Positions 1 through 9,200 of a stretch of DNA of 49,430 nucleotides are shown piece after piece. The DNA comes from Candidatus Poribacteria bacterium. GTDB taxonomy: Bacteria; Poribacteria; DTPJ01; WJIO01. Below the pieces are notes generated by a model. It was not told the origin of the DNA, ran no database searches, and worked only from the letters and a program-made list of their open reading frames with translations. Position numbers and translations under genes: made by a program. The stretch is taken from contig WJIO01000133.1 in the NCBI GenBank assembly GCA_014730235.1, forward strand, positions 1 through 49,430. Direction: 5' to 3'. Each line of letters begins with the position of its first letter. Positions within the stretch are counted from its first letter, which is position 1.

Positions 1-365
1 GCGTAAACCCGTCCATCAGTTTTTAATACCCGGTAAATTTCGGACACCACCATCTTTGGCTCTCGCACATGCTCAAGCACTGCCTCAATTATAACGGCAT
101 CGAACACACCATCTTTAAAAGGCAGCCAGTGACCATCAGCCACCAGATCAACATTTGGCATGGGTGCTATTTCCAGATTCATAATTTTTTCGGCCCGGCG
201 GCGACTGCCTGATCCCAGATCAAGGATGCGGGATTCAGGCCCAAGCTCCCGGATCATCCGGGCAACTTGCTTGTCATATTCAGCTGACCTGTAGGGACAG
301 CCGCTGATAAATTTCAGGAACGGGTTTCGGCTGAATTTTCGCTTGAGTTTAGCGATTTTATTCAT
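1..365 (-). CDS. SAM-dependent methyltransferase, class I (partial)
   Basis: This is the N-terminal 121 residues of a methyltransferase whose 3' end lies beyond the left edge. The protein starts MNKIAKLKRKFSRNP and carries SAM-binding motif I as ILDLGSGSRR, then WLPFKDGVFDAVIIEAVLEHV, the usual layout of the Methyltransf_11 group. Its ATG lies inside the last codons of the upstream glycosyltransferase (ATGAATAA, 8-nt overlap), so the two are translationally coupled. Together with the DegT aminotransferase further upstream this suggests methylation of a sugar or glycan during surface-polysaccharide synthesis. The substrate cannot be told from the sequence. The fold call is secure; the role is inferred from context. 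Confidence 0.8.
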   Translation of the reverse strand, partial: MNKIAKLKRKFSRNPFLKFISGCPYRSAEYDKQVARMIRELGPESRILDLGSGSRRRAEKIMNLEIAPMPNVDLVADGHWLPFKDGVFDAVIIEAVLEHVREPKMVVSEIYRVLKTDGRVY

Positions 366-1503
366 TTTGCTGGTATTTATTATAATACTGTTCTGCTATA
401 TTTGCCCAATCATATTTTTTAACTATCCGGGTGCTTTCCATGCCCATATTTCCAAGCCGTTGATTATTATCTATCGCTTTTGTCAGCTTTCTGCCTAAAC
501 TCATGTAATCTCCCAGTGAAAACAGGTATCCGTTGACACCTTCTTTTACCAACTGCTGAATCCCCTGGACTCTACTGGCCACAACCGGAAGACCTGATGC
601 CATAGCTTCCAGCACTACCAGGGGCATACCTTCGGCCAGGGATGAAAGCACAAATATGTGGGCTTGCCTGTATTTTTCGTCCAGCTTTTCGTAGGGAACT
701 GAACCGGCGAATATTACTTTATCCTCCAACCCGAGCTTTTTCGTCAGCTTCAAAAGCTCTGTTTTCATAGGGCCGTCGCCAACTATCTCTACACAAAAAT
801 CCCTGCTGGTTAATTTCATTACCTCCGGCAGGCTCTGTATGAGAAGATGGAATCCCTTGCGGGGAATTAATCTCCCAATAGCAAGTATCCTGATTTTTTC
901 GGGATTATCATCCTTTGTTTCGGGGTGAAACCTGCTAAGATCAACTCCGTCGGGTATTACATTTATCCTGGAATTTTCACACGTTTTCAGGGCCATATCC
1001 CTTAGATCGTCACTGCATGCCACAACTGCTTTAGCATTACCCCATATACTTTTTATAGCAGGCGACAAAACACCATACATCCATCGGTAAAATGGCGGAT
1101 CTGGATGTGGTCGAGGAACGTCGCGGCCGCCCAGAAACACAACATAAGGAAAACCGTAGATTTTTTTCAGGATATAAGCTACAGGCCCTGAAGGTATACC
1201 AAAAAACACATGAATTACATCCGGCTTGAATTCTCTGGTAAACCTGAGGCAGTAGAAACTGGCGCTGATCACATAAGTCAGCATTTCATGAACACCACAG
1301 ACATTGGGATTTTTTCTTATTACCGGCACTCGATGGACATGAAAACCATCCATTTTCTGATATTTCGGTAAATCCCTGAAACCCGATGTAATCACATGGA
1401 TTTCATGACCAACCTGGGCAAGATGTTTGGATATGTAATAAGTGACATTTCCACCGCCACCGCCGATAGGAGGAAACTCATAGTTAATCATCAATATTCG
1501 CAT
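358..1503 (-). CDS. GT4-family glycosyltransferase
   Basis: A 381-residue retaining glycosyltransferase with two Rossmann-like domains. The N-terminal acceptor domain opens with MRILMINYEFPPIGGGGGN, the glycine-rich loop typical of GT4 enzymes. The C-terminal donor domain has IRILAIGRLIPRKG and the E-x7-E motif in LAEGMPLVVLEAMASGLPVV, which binds the nucleotide sugar. It likely adds a sugar to a lipid-linked or secreted glycan at the inner face of the cytoplasmic membrane. It lies 40 nt downstream of the DegT aminotransferase on the same strand, and its stop overlaps the methyltransferase start, so the three form an operon. No clear ribosome binding site precedes the ATG. Donor and acceptor sugars are not predictable. 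Confidence 0.9.
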   Translation of the reverse strand: MRILMINYEFPPIGGGGGNVTYYISKHLAQVGHEIHVITSGFRDLPKYQKMDGFHVHRVPVIRKNPNVCGVHEMLTYVISASFYCLRFTREFKPDVIHVFFGIPSGPVAYILKKIYGFPYVVFLGGRDVPRPHPDPPFYRWMYGVLSPAIKSIWGNAKAVVACSDDLRDMALKTCENSRINVIPDGVDLSRFHPETKDDNPEKIRILAIGRLIPRKGFHLLIQSLPEVMKLTSRDFCVEIVGDGPMKTELLKLTKKLGLEDKVIFAGSVPYEKLDEKYRQAHIFVLSSLAEGMPLVVLEAMASGLPVVASRVQGIQQLVKEGVNGYLFSLGDYMSLGRKLTKAIDNNQRLGNMGMESTRIVKKYDWANIAEQYYNKYQQNE

Positions 1504-1543
1504 GTCTAAATGCCGGAAAACATGTTTCCCCTTATCTCCATTC

Positions 1544-2734
1544 TTATCTGCTGTAGTAATTCACAATCCTAGTCACTGCGGATATAACATCCCGAACATC
1601 ATCTTCAGTAAGTTTTGGGGAGAAAGGCATGGTTACAACCCTGTCTGCAACGTATTCAGCATTGGGATAATCACCGGGTTTGTAACCAAAATTCTCACGG
1701 TAATAAGAATTTAGATGAACTGCCCGGTAATGTATGGATGGCGTAATATTTTCAGCTTTAAGACATTTGACGAATTCATCCCGGTCTACCTTCAGCTTTT
1801 CAAGTTCCAGCCTTATTACAAACATATTTTCCCCATGACGGATGTTATCTATCCGCTTCAGCAATTTCAACTGGGGAAGCTGTTTAAAAGCCTCTGTATA
1901 CATTCGGGCATATTTCTGACGGGTGGCGATGTATGATTCCAGCTTGCTTAGCTGGGCCAATCCCATTGCTGCCTGAATGTCCGTCATATTATACTTGAAT
2001 CCGGGAAAAACTACATCATAATGAACCTTTGATTCCGAAGCTCTCCCCCAGGCATCTTTTGTCATACCATGCAAACGCATCACCCTGATCTTTTTTGCCC
2101 ATTCGTCGTTATCTGTAGATACCATACCACCTTCAGCTGTGGTTATATTTTTGTGTACATGAAAGCTAAAGGCCGCTGCATGACCAATACTGCCAACTTT
2201 TTTACCTTTGTATTCGGCTCCCAGGGCGTGGGCGGCGTCTTCTATTACTATAAGATCATTTTTCCGGGCAATGTCGAGGATTTCATCCATCTCACATGCC
2301 TGTCCCGAATAATGAACGGGCATAATGGCCTTTGTTCTGGATGTAATTTTGCTTTCAATTTCAGCCGGATCAATGTTCATGGTATCTCTGTTTATATCGG
2401 CAAAAACAGGAGTTGCCCCACAGTGTATAACGGAATTGGACGTAGCGGTAAAGGTCATGGGTGTTGTAATAACTTCGTCACCCTCACCAATGCCTGCTGC
2501 AACAAGGGAAACGTGCATCCCGGCAGTACATGAATTAACCGCTACTGCGTATTTACTTCCCACATATTCCCTGAATTTTTTCTCTAATTCCTGAGTTTTT
2601 GGCCCAGTGCTGATCCAGCCGGATTTCAACACCTCCACCACACCATTTATTTCTTCTTGCTCTATAAGCGGTACACCAAAGCTTAATGGTTTGTTCCTTA
2701 TTGGTTCACCACCGGCTATTGCAGGTTTTTCCAT
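1544..2734 (-). CDS. DegT/DnrJ/EryC1 PLP-dependent sugar aminotransferase
   Basis: A 396-residue enzyme that transfers an amino group, usually from glutamate, to a keto-sugar nucleotide (ArnB/WecE/PseC type). It begins MEKPAIAGGEPIRNK, a common start in this family. The PLP Schiff-base lysine is K195 in SFHVHKNITTAEGG, and D166 in VIEDAAHALGAEY contacts the pyridine nitrogen. I chose the ATG at 2734 because AGGGAA lies just upstream; an upstream extension to 2788 has no family homology that I recognise. It is the first gene of an operon with the GT4 glycosyltransferase and the methyltransferase, consistent with making an amino sugar for a surface glycan. The exact sugar product is unknown. 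Confidence 0.92.
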   Translation of the reverse strand: MEKPAIAGGEPIRNKPLSFGVPLIEQEEINGVVEVLKSGWISTGPKTQELEKKFREYVGSKYAVAVNSCTAGMHVSLVAAGIGEGDEVITTPMTFTATSNSVIHCGATPVFADINRDTMNIDPAEIESKITSRTKAIMPVHYSGQACEMDEILDIARKNDLIVIEDAAHALGAEYKGKKVGSIGHAAAFSFHVHKNITTAEGGMVSTDNDEWAKKIRVMRLHGMTKDAWGRASESKVHYDVVFPGFKYNMTDIQAAMGLAQLSKLESYIATRQKYARMYTEAFKQLPQLKLLKRIDNIRHGENMFVIRLELEKLKVDRDEFVKCLKAENITPSIHYRAVHLNSYYRENFGYKPGDYPNAEYVADRVVTMPFSPKLTEDDVRDVISAVTRIVNYYSR

Positions 2735-2799
2735 GTTAAGTTCCCTATTTCCTAAATCATAGTGCTTGCTACAAAAAACTACCCCCAATTTTTCTTAAA

Positions 2800-2828
2800 A
2801 GTATACAATAGTATTGATAAAATGTACA
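2800..2828 (-). promoter_or_regulatory. possible promoter of the DegT operon
   Basis: On the minus strand a TATACT -10 (2800-2805) lies 17 bp from TGTACA (2823-2828), a four-of-six match to the -35 consensus. The distance to the DegT start is about 65 nt. Moderate to weak. Confidence 0.35.
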
Positions 2829-2904
2829 CACTTTTCTATATTTCGTGATTATTATGGAATTTGCTATTTGTGTTGTGTGTTTATTAACTGGTTATGTAGT
2901 CAGA

Positions 2905-2934
2905 TTACAGGCTTGTTTGTTTTAAAAATATAAT
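2905..2934 (+). promoter_or_regulatory. possible promoter of the DUF3078 gene
   Basis: TTACAG (2905-2910), an 18-bp spacer and a perfect TATAAT (2929-2934) lie just upstream of the gene at 2956. The -35 is weak and the leader would be very short, with the AGGAGAGG ribosome binding site at about 2940. Confidence 0.35.
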
Positions 2935-2955
2935 TAACCAAGGAGAGGTGCTTAC

Positions 2956-3831
2956 ATGTTTTTGATAAAAAAGACACAATTCATATTTTTTATTTCAGTG
3001 CTTATGTGCTTTACATACTCCCTGGCTTTTGGTCAGGAAGGAGAAGAAGCTGCTCCACCAAAAACCTTACATCACAGCATTGTCGCCGGGTTATCATTAT
3101 CCCAGGTGGCCTTTCAGGATTGGGCCAAGGGTGGTGAAAATAGTGTTGCCTGGACAACTACACTGGATGGTAAATCTACATACGATCCGGAAAAAATCAA
3201 CTGGGCTAATACATACAAGTTTGCCTTCGGTCAGACCAAGCTGGGTTCGGATGACTTTCGCAAGACTGACGACAACATAGACCTGGAATCGGTCTTTACA
3301 TACAAAACCGGATTTTATATCAACCCTTACGCAGCCGCAACATTGAAAACCCAATTTTTAAAGGGTTATGAATACGATGATGAAGGTGAGAAAACTGCTG
3401 TATCAAAGTTTTTTGATCCTGCATACCTGACCCAGAGTGCTGGTGTGGGCTACGAACCAATAAAGCAGGTCAAAACCCGTCTTGGTGCTGCTGTCAGAGA
3501 GATAATCACCGGCGAATTCAACAGCTATTCAGATGATCCCGAAACTGAGGATATTGAAGAAATCAGGTTTGACGCGGGTTTTGAGTCTGTAACAGAGGGT
3601 GAATGGAACCTCAGGCAGAATGTAATACTCAAGTCCAAGCTGGAAATATTTGTAGCACTTACTGAACCTCGAGATGCTGCCATTCGCAGTGATAGCACCC
3701 TGGCCATAAAAGTGAGTAAAAATGTAAACGTAAACCTGAATGTATTGATAGTTAAAGATGAAACCCTGAGCGAAAAAACTCAGATTAAAGAATCCCTGGC
3801 TGTAGGATTCAGTTATATTTTTGTTGAATAA
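2956..3831 (+). CDS. DUF3078-like outer-membrane protein
   Basis: A 291-residue exported protein. Residues 1-26 form a signal peptide (MFLIKKTQFIFFISVLMCF..., cleavage probably after LAFG). The mature part has the signature of DUF3078: an early GLSLSQVAFQDWAKGGENS, then alternating aromatic/polar strands such as NWANTYKFAFGQTK and FYINPYAAATLKTQF. The regular strand pattern to a C-terminal aromatic strand (SLAVGFSYIFVE) suggests a small outer-membrane beta-barrel. The family is mostly found in Bacteroidota and related phyla and has no assigned function. AGGAGAGG precedes the ATG. It is monocistronic between divergent DegT and a long 3' inverted repeat. Family call fairly sure; barrel topology inferred. 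Confidence 0.75.
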   Translation: MFLIKKTQFIFFISVLMCFTYSLAFGQEGEEAAPPKTLHHSIVAGLSLSQVAFQDWAKGGENSVAWTTTLDGKSTYDPEKINWANTYKFAFGQTKLGSDDFRKTDDNIDLESVFTYKTGFYINPYAAATLKTQFLKGYEYDDEGEKTAVSKFFDPAYLTQSAGVGYEPIKQVKTRLGAAVREIITGEFNSYSDDPETEDIEEIRFDAGFESVTEGEWNLRQNVILKSKLEIFVALTEPRDAAIRSDSTLAIKVSKNVNVNLNVLIVKDETLSEKTQIKESLAVGFSYIFVE

Positions 3832-3872
3832 CCCCATTGTATTCATTCTGCAATGAATGATAAGCCGTCTCA

Positions 3873-3957
3873 CAGGCTCATAGAGACGTTTTCTTTGCCT
3901 GTTCCTGTAACCCATCAGGTTGATGAATAAAACGTCTATATGGGCTTGTGAGAGCTT
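3873..3957. terminator. imperfect 26-bp inverted repeat after the DUF3078 gene
   Basis: The arm at 3873-3898 (begins GTCTCACAGGCTCATA) pairs with the arm at about 3931-3957 (ends GGGCTTGTGAGAGC), leaving a 30-nt loop. A run of seven T follows at 3957-3963, so on the plus strand it can act as a rho-independent terminator for the DUF3078 gene. The long loop means a folded mobile-element remnant is also possible. Confidence 0.5.
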
Positions 3958-3980
3958 TTTTTCTCCTGCCTGCATTCTTA

Positions 3981-4094
3981 AAACTCTTCCATCTGTGCCG
4001 AAAATTCCCTCATCTTTTTGTCATCCCTGTGGAAGCAGGAATGACAAGCTGAGAAAATTTTCAAATTATTATCATACTCAAACAAGAAGAGCCA
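3981..4094. repeat. dispersed MITE copy 1 (degenerate left end)
   Basis: The core runs from 4020 to 4045 (GTCATCCCTG...AGCAGGAATGAC), followed by the A-type arm (AAGCTGAGAAAATTTTCAA) and a mutated right terminal repeat ending GAAGAGCC. The left end has decayed to CTCTTCCATCTGTGCC. The sequence beyond the right end resembles that beyond copy 2 at 10264. It forms much of the 386-bp gap before the EamA gene. Confidence 0.65.
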
Positions 4095-4141
4095 AAGTTT
4101 TCATAGACATAAATTTTATGTTTGGTCTATGTATTACTCTA

Positions 4142-4170
4142 TTGACGCTTTTTTTATGCTGTAGTAGAAT
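4142..4170 (+). promoter_or_regulatory. sigma-70 type promoter of the EamA-uxuA operon
   Basis: TTGACG (4142-4147), a 17-bp spacer and TAGAAT (4165-4170) stand about 47 nt upstream of the transporter start. This is a good match in sequence and spacing. Confidence 0.6.
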
Positions 4171-4217
4171 ATGCCAAACAATTTCCAGCATCAAAAACAA
4201 ACCGGAGATAGACTAAC

Positions 4218-5108
4218 ATGAAATTTGAAACAAAAGCGACAATAGCGTTGGCTTGTTCCGCTTTATTGTGGAGCACAGGTGGTTTATTTATCAAATTGGT
4301 AGATTGGAACAGCGTTTCTATTGCCGGTAGCAGGAGTTTCATCGCAAGTTTTGTACTTCTGGTACACCTTAAGAAACCCAAACCCGATTTTAGCAGGCCG
4401 CAAATAGCAGCGGCTTTTAGTTCTGCGTGTGCCATGATATTTTACGTTCTGGCAAATAAAATGACTACAGCCGCAAATACCATCTTGCTTCAGTATACCG
4501 CTCCAGTATATGTAGCTATTCTTGCATGGATAATATTGAAGGAAAAACCCACATTCGATAATTGGATCGCATTATTTATAATCATGTCCGGCATGGTGCT
4601 GTTTTTCTCAGAAAAATTATCAACCGGTAACATGTATGGAAATATAATTGCCGTTTTCAGCGGTCTGGCCTTGGCCTTCTTCACAGTTTTTATGCGTATG
4701 CAAAAAGGTAAATCATCCTATGAATCATTTTATCTGGCTCACATCATCACATTTTTAATATCAATACCTTTTATAATCAGGTCATCTTTTCCCGACACAT
4801 CAGGATGGCTGGGGATATTTGCACTGGGTATTTTTCAGACAGGCTTTGCATCTCTGCTTTTTGCCTATGGTATAAAATATATTCCAGCCCTTAAAGCTGT
4901 ATTTATAATGACCCTTGAACCCATATTAAATCCCCTATGGGTTTTTATTTTTACCGGTGAAGCTCCCGGTATATATGCGATAATCGGCGGTATAATTATA
5001 ATTTCTGCGGTTCTTTTTACAACTGCTTATTCTTCTCAGAGAAAAAGAATTATACAAAAAAAGAAAGGTGGAGCATATGAAACTGGGCGTAAGTCATCAA
5101 CGACCTGA
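4218..5108 (+). CDS. EamA/DMT-superfamily transporter
   Basis: A 296-residue inner-membrane protein with about ten hydrophobic segments in two EamA halves (roughly residues 8-135 and 140-280). It starts ATIALACSALLWSTGGLFIKL, the usual first helix of drug/metabolite transporters, and has the second-half marker ALKAVFIMTLEPILNPLWVF. GGAG lies about 11 nt before the ATG. The 3' end overlaps the start of the mannonate dehydratase gene by 32 nt, so the two are coupled. The pairing suggests uptake or export of a sugar acid or related metabolite, but the substrate is not known. The C-terminal tail after the last helix is basic and lies in the overlap. Confidence 0.85.
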   Translation: MKFETKATIALACSALLWSTGGLFIKLVDWNSVSIAGSRSFIASFVLLVHLKKPKPDFSRPQIAAAFSSACAMIFYVLANKMTTAANTILLQYTAPVYVAILAWIILKEKPTFDNWIALFIIMSGMVLFFSEKLSTGNMYGNIIAVFSGLALAFFTVFMRMQKGKSSYESFYLAHIITFLISIPFIIRSSFPDTSGWLGIFALGIFQTGFASLLFAYGIKYIPALKAVFIMTLEPILNPLWVFIFTGEAPGIYAIIGGIIIISAVLFTTAYSSQRKRIIQKKKGGAYETGRKSSTT

Positions 5109-6048
5109 AATGCTGACTCCGGGATATCTGAATTACCTAAAACAAATGGGCGTGGAATCCCTGGAGATCCGATTGCCAGCCCGGGACAGCGGTTATGAAA
5201 ACCTTGTGAGGATAAAACAAAAGGTAGAGGATGCTGGCTTTAATGTATTTGAAATAATGCTGGCTGATAAATACACATCCCGGAAATTTGCTCTTGGTCT
5301 TCCCGGGCGCGATGAAGAGATAGAATTTTTCAATGCCTTCATCAAAGATCTTTCAAAAGCTGGTATTGACTGCACCACCTATGCCTGGGATACCGGCGGG
5401 ATTTACACCACAGGCAGAACCATGACCCGGGGATGTCAAACCCGATATTTCCAGCTTGAAGAAGCCTTAAAGAGTCCAATTACTTTAGATCGTGAGTATA
5501 CTGATGATGAAATGTGGGATAACTACAAATACTTTATTGAAAGTGTACTCCCGGTTGCTGAGGATGCCGGTGTAAGGTTACAGCTTCATCCAAATGATCC
5601 GCCTGTGACACATCAGGGTGCAGCCCGGATATTCCGCAGTAACGAGGCTTTCAGTCGCGCTATGGAAATATCCAACCACAGCCCATATTCGGGAATTCTG
5701 TTTTGTGTTGGAACATGGGGTGAGATGTTCGGCCCTGACGGTAACGGTGAGGATATAGTAGGTGCTATACATAAGTTCGGTTCAAAGGGTCACATATATC
5801 AGGTTCATTTCAGAAACGTAAGTTCCCCCATGCCCGACTTCTACGAGACATTCCCTGATAACGGCTACCTGAATATGTATAAAATAATGAAAGCTTTAGG
5901 TGAAGTAAATTTTGATGGCATGGTTGTGCCGGATCACGTTCCCGTCTGCATTGACAGCGAAGCAGGCCCAAAAGCCGCTGAAGCTTATATTTTTGGATAC
6001 ATAAGGGCGTTGATGCAGGCGGCGGAAACAGAACTTAATCATAAATAA
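5077..6048 (+). CDS. uxuA: mannonate dehydratase-like TIM-barrel protein (UxuA family)
   Basis: A 323-residue protein of the UxuA/xylose-isomerase-like superfamily. Matching features are TRGCQTRYF, the metal-site segment VRLQLHPNDPP, VHFRNV and the late VVPDHVP, in the same order as D-mannonate dehydratase. That enzyme converts D-mannonate to 2-keto-3-deoxygluconate in uronate catabolism. It is shorter than the E. coli enzyme (about 390 residues) and nearer the short bacterial form. I chose ATG 5077 because GGTGGAG precedes it; a GTG nine bases upstream overlaps that site. It is coupled to the EamA transporter. A related sugar-acid dehydratase or isomerase with another substrate is possible, since no other uronate gene is nearby. 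Confidence 0.75.
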   Translation: MKLGVSHQRPEMLTPGYLNYLKQMGVESLEIRLPARDSGYENLVRIKQKVEDAGFNVFEIMLADKYTSRKFALGLPGRDEEIEFFNAFIKDLSKAGIDCTTYAWDTGGIYTTGRTMTRGCQTRYFQLEEALKSPITLDREYTDDEMWDNYKYFIESVLPVAEDAGVRLQLHPNDPPVTHQGAARIFRSNEAFSRAMEISNHSPYSGILFCVGTWGEMFGPDGNGEDIVGAIHKFGSKGHIYQVHFRNVSSPMPDFYETFPDNGYLNMYKIMKALGEVNFDGMVVPDHVPVCIDSEAGPKAAEAYIFGYIRALMQAAETELNHK

Positions 6049-6170
6049 CACTACGAACAAAAAACAGCTAAAATACGTCTAATAAATGCACTATTTGGTG
6101 CGATTGATATGAGTTTGTCTTCTTATTCCATGTAAATTAATCCTTCCAATATAGGTTTACAGGACTTATC

Positions 6171-6199
6171 TTGCCATAATTTCCAGTATGGTATATAAT
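6171..6199 (+). promoter_or_regulatory. sigma-70 type promoter of the YCF48-repeat lipoprotein
   Basis: TTGCCA (6171-6176), a 17-bp spacer and TATAAT (6194-6199) lie about 60 nt upstream of the start at 6264. Apart from this promoter I see nothing in the 215-bp gap from 6049. Confidence 0.6.
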
Positions 6200-6263
6200 T
6201 TGCGTATGATGAATATAGATAAATTTATTCATTAATAATATAAATATTTGCAGGAGGTAGATA

Positions 6264-9200
6264 ATGTTTCGTATTTCTGTTATGTTGGTATTACTATGTC
6301 TTATAGCTGTGTTTTTATTTGGCTGTGTAAAAAGCGAAGTAGTCAGAAAAGCCGACTGGGAAGAGCATTTCAACGATATATGTTTTATTGACAATCGATA
6401 CGGTTGGCTTGCTGGCGAAGGTGGGTTGATTGCATATACAGATGACGGTGGTCGGACATGGGAAAAGCAGAGAACAGATACGGATATTACACTTAAAGCA
6501 ATTTATTTTGTCAACAAAACCAAAGGCTGGGCATCCGGTGAAAAAGGCCTTATACTGTATACCAGGGATGGTGGACTCCACTGGACAAAACAAAAAAGCA
6601 CAGGTACAGCCACACTGGACGATATATACTTCCTGAAAAACGGCATGGAAGGCTGGGCTGTAGGTGAAAGCAACAAGATATATCATACACGAAACGCTGG
6701 TGAAACATGGGTTCAGGAACCTACCGGGGCTGACGTATCATTACGCAGCGTATACTTCCATGATCGCAACAGGGGCTGGATAGTAGGAGACATGGACAGG
6801 GTCTATAAAACCACAGACGGCGGGGAAAAATGGGAGTTTATAAAATACCGAAGCGATGAAGACTGGGAACGGGTGCAGATGGTAAACACCCTCTATACTA
6901 TACAGTTCGTGTCGGAAAAATACGGCTGGATTACAGGTACTGACGGATCAATATTTAAAACCTCCGATGGCGGCGAAACGTGGCAAAGACAGGAAAGCCA
7001 TATACCTAACTGGGGGCATGTTAAATTTCCCTCCCACGATATTAATTTTTACGACGAAAATTACGGGTGTGCAGTATGTCTTTCAGGATACATAGTCACA
7101 ACTCAGGACGGAGGCGAAAATTGGGTACTGAGAGACAGCGGAACAAAGAATACATTAAACGGTGTCCAGGTAACAGGACCGGGGGAAATATGGGTTGTGG
7201 GTGAATATGGACTGATCCTCTATTCTGGTGACGGTGGTGAAAACTGGGAACTCCGGGGCGGCTCTACAGGTATTGCCGCCAACGATCTGGAGGACGTGCA
7301 GTTTGTGGATTCCGAAAGAGGATGGGCTGTGGGCCGACGCGGAACCATTACTCGTACAGAAGACGGAGGCCGGACCTGGATCACTGATGAAACGGATATA
7401 TGGTCAAACCTGAACAGTTTGTATTTCATAAACGAAAAAGAAGGCTGGGCCACAGGAGAACTGGGAACTGTATTGCATACAACCGACGGTGGTCAGACAT
7501 GGGAAACTCAGCGAAGTGGCTTCAACCTACCCCTCAACGGCATTTTCTTCAGAAACTCAAAAGAAGGTTGGGCAGTGGGAACAATTGGCACTGTGATACA
7601 TACAACAGACGGCGGCGAAACATGGACTCAGCAGGTAAGCCCATCGTGGAAAACCCTGTATGGCGTTTTCTTTCTCAACTCAAATCTGGGCTGGGCTGTG
7701 GGATGGCCGGGAATTGTTGTTCGCACCGTCAACGGTGGTCTGTCGTGGGATAAGCAGGAGATTGATACGTTTAATGAGCTTTACGGTGTGTTCTTTGTTG
7801 ATGAAAATTACGGGTGGATAGTGGGTCAGTTCGGTGTTATATTCCATACGGAAAACGGTGGAGAAACATGGGTTCAGCAGAGAAGCGGCGTGGAGACTAA
7901 CCTGCGGAAGGTTCATTTTGCCAATCCAAAAGTAGGTCTGGTGGCCGGAGATCAGGGTACATTATTAACCACAACAAACGGCGGCAGGACATGGACAAAG
8001 CAGGACAGTGGTACAGATAAAGACATAAACGGCATCAGCTTTACCGGCGAAAGCCTTTTTGTAGTGGGTGAACGAGGTGTGGCTATTAAATATTCTGTAG
8101 AAACCTTCAGCGGTGAAACAGAAGACCTGGTTGACATGCCGGAGAAAAAAGGCGAGGAAGAGGTAGAAATCGAAGAAGAACCTGTTCCAATAGAAGAAGG
8201 TATGTGGAGTGTTGTCAGACAACCGGAGTGGACGGTTGATTTCCGGGATATATTTATTCATGACGAACTAAACGGCTGGGCTGTTGGCTCAGAAGGCTTT
8301 GTAGCCGCAACCAAAGATGGTGGTAAAATATGGTCTCAGCAGCTAAGCGGTACGGAGGATGATCTGTTGAGCGTGTTCTTTATGGACAACAGCAAAGGCT
8401 GGATCGCAGGCAGAAGAGGTCTTTTGTTATACACCGAAGACGGTGGGGAAAACTGGGTAAAACGAAAATCAGGTACTACAAACGATATAACCAGCATATA
8501 TTTCACCGACGAAACTCACGGATGGGCCACATCCGGCAACGGCAGCTTTATAATTACAGAAGACGCAGGCATGACATGGAAAGCTCAGGAAACAGGCTTG
8601 ACATACCGGGGATTTGCCGATGTGTTCTTCATAAATCCACAAATCGGATGGTCTGTAAGCAGTACCGGTCTGGGTCGGGCCATGATAGTAAAATCAACCA
8701 ACGGCGGCAAACACTGGACTATTTGCATGGAAGGTGAGGATAGAGGCCATACGGTAAAACGGGTGCAGTTCCTGGATGAGCGGATTGGTTTTGCTATTGA
8801 ACCCTTTGAGACACTTTACAGGACTTCCGACGGTGGGGAAACATGGCAAAACCTTAACATAACAATTGAAGGTCGTCTCAACGACATGCAGTTTGTGGAT
8901 GACCAGAAAGGCTGGATAATCGGTGACGGTGGACTTATAATACACACTAACGACGGAGGAAAAACCTGGCAGACGCAGGAAAGCGGCGTGGATGAAGACA
9001 TGGCTGGACTGCATTTCCTGAACGAGTCTGTGGGCTGGACTGCTGGCGAAATGGGAACAATACTGCATACCTCAGATGGTGGAATGACATGGAAACCACA
9101 GATACAGGGTAACGGATACTCTCTGCATAAGGGATACTTCCTTAGCAGCAGGGAAGGATGGGCCATAGGCGGTGAAGGTATGATATTGTATACCGATAAC

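Noticed and set aside
2069-2594. Plus-strand open frames of 154 and 89 codons opposite the DegT gene.
   Set aside because: They are antisense to a well-conserved gene and have no family features or ribosome binding site.
3920-4216. Open frame of 98 codons after the DUF3078 gene.
   Set aside because: It runs through the inverted repeat and MITE copy 1, so it is translated repeat sequence.
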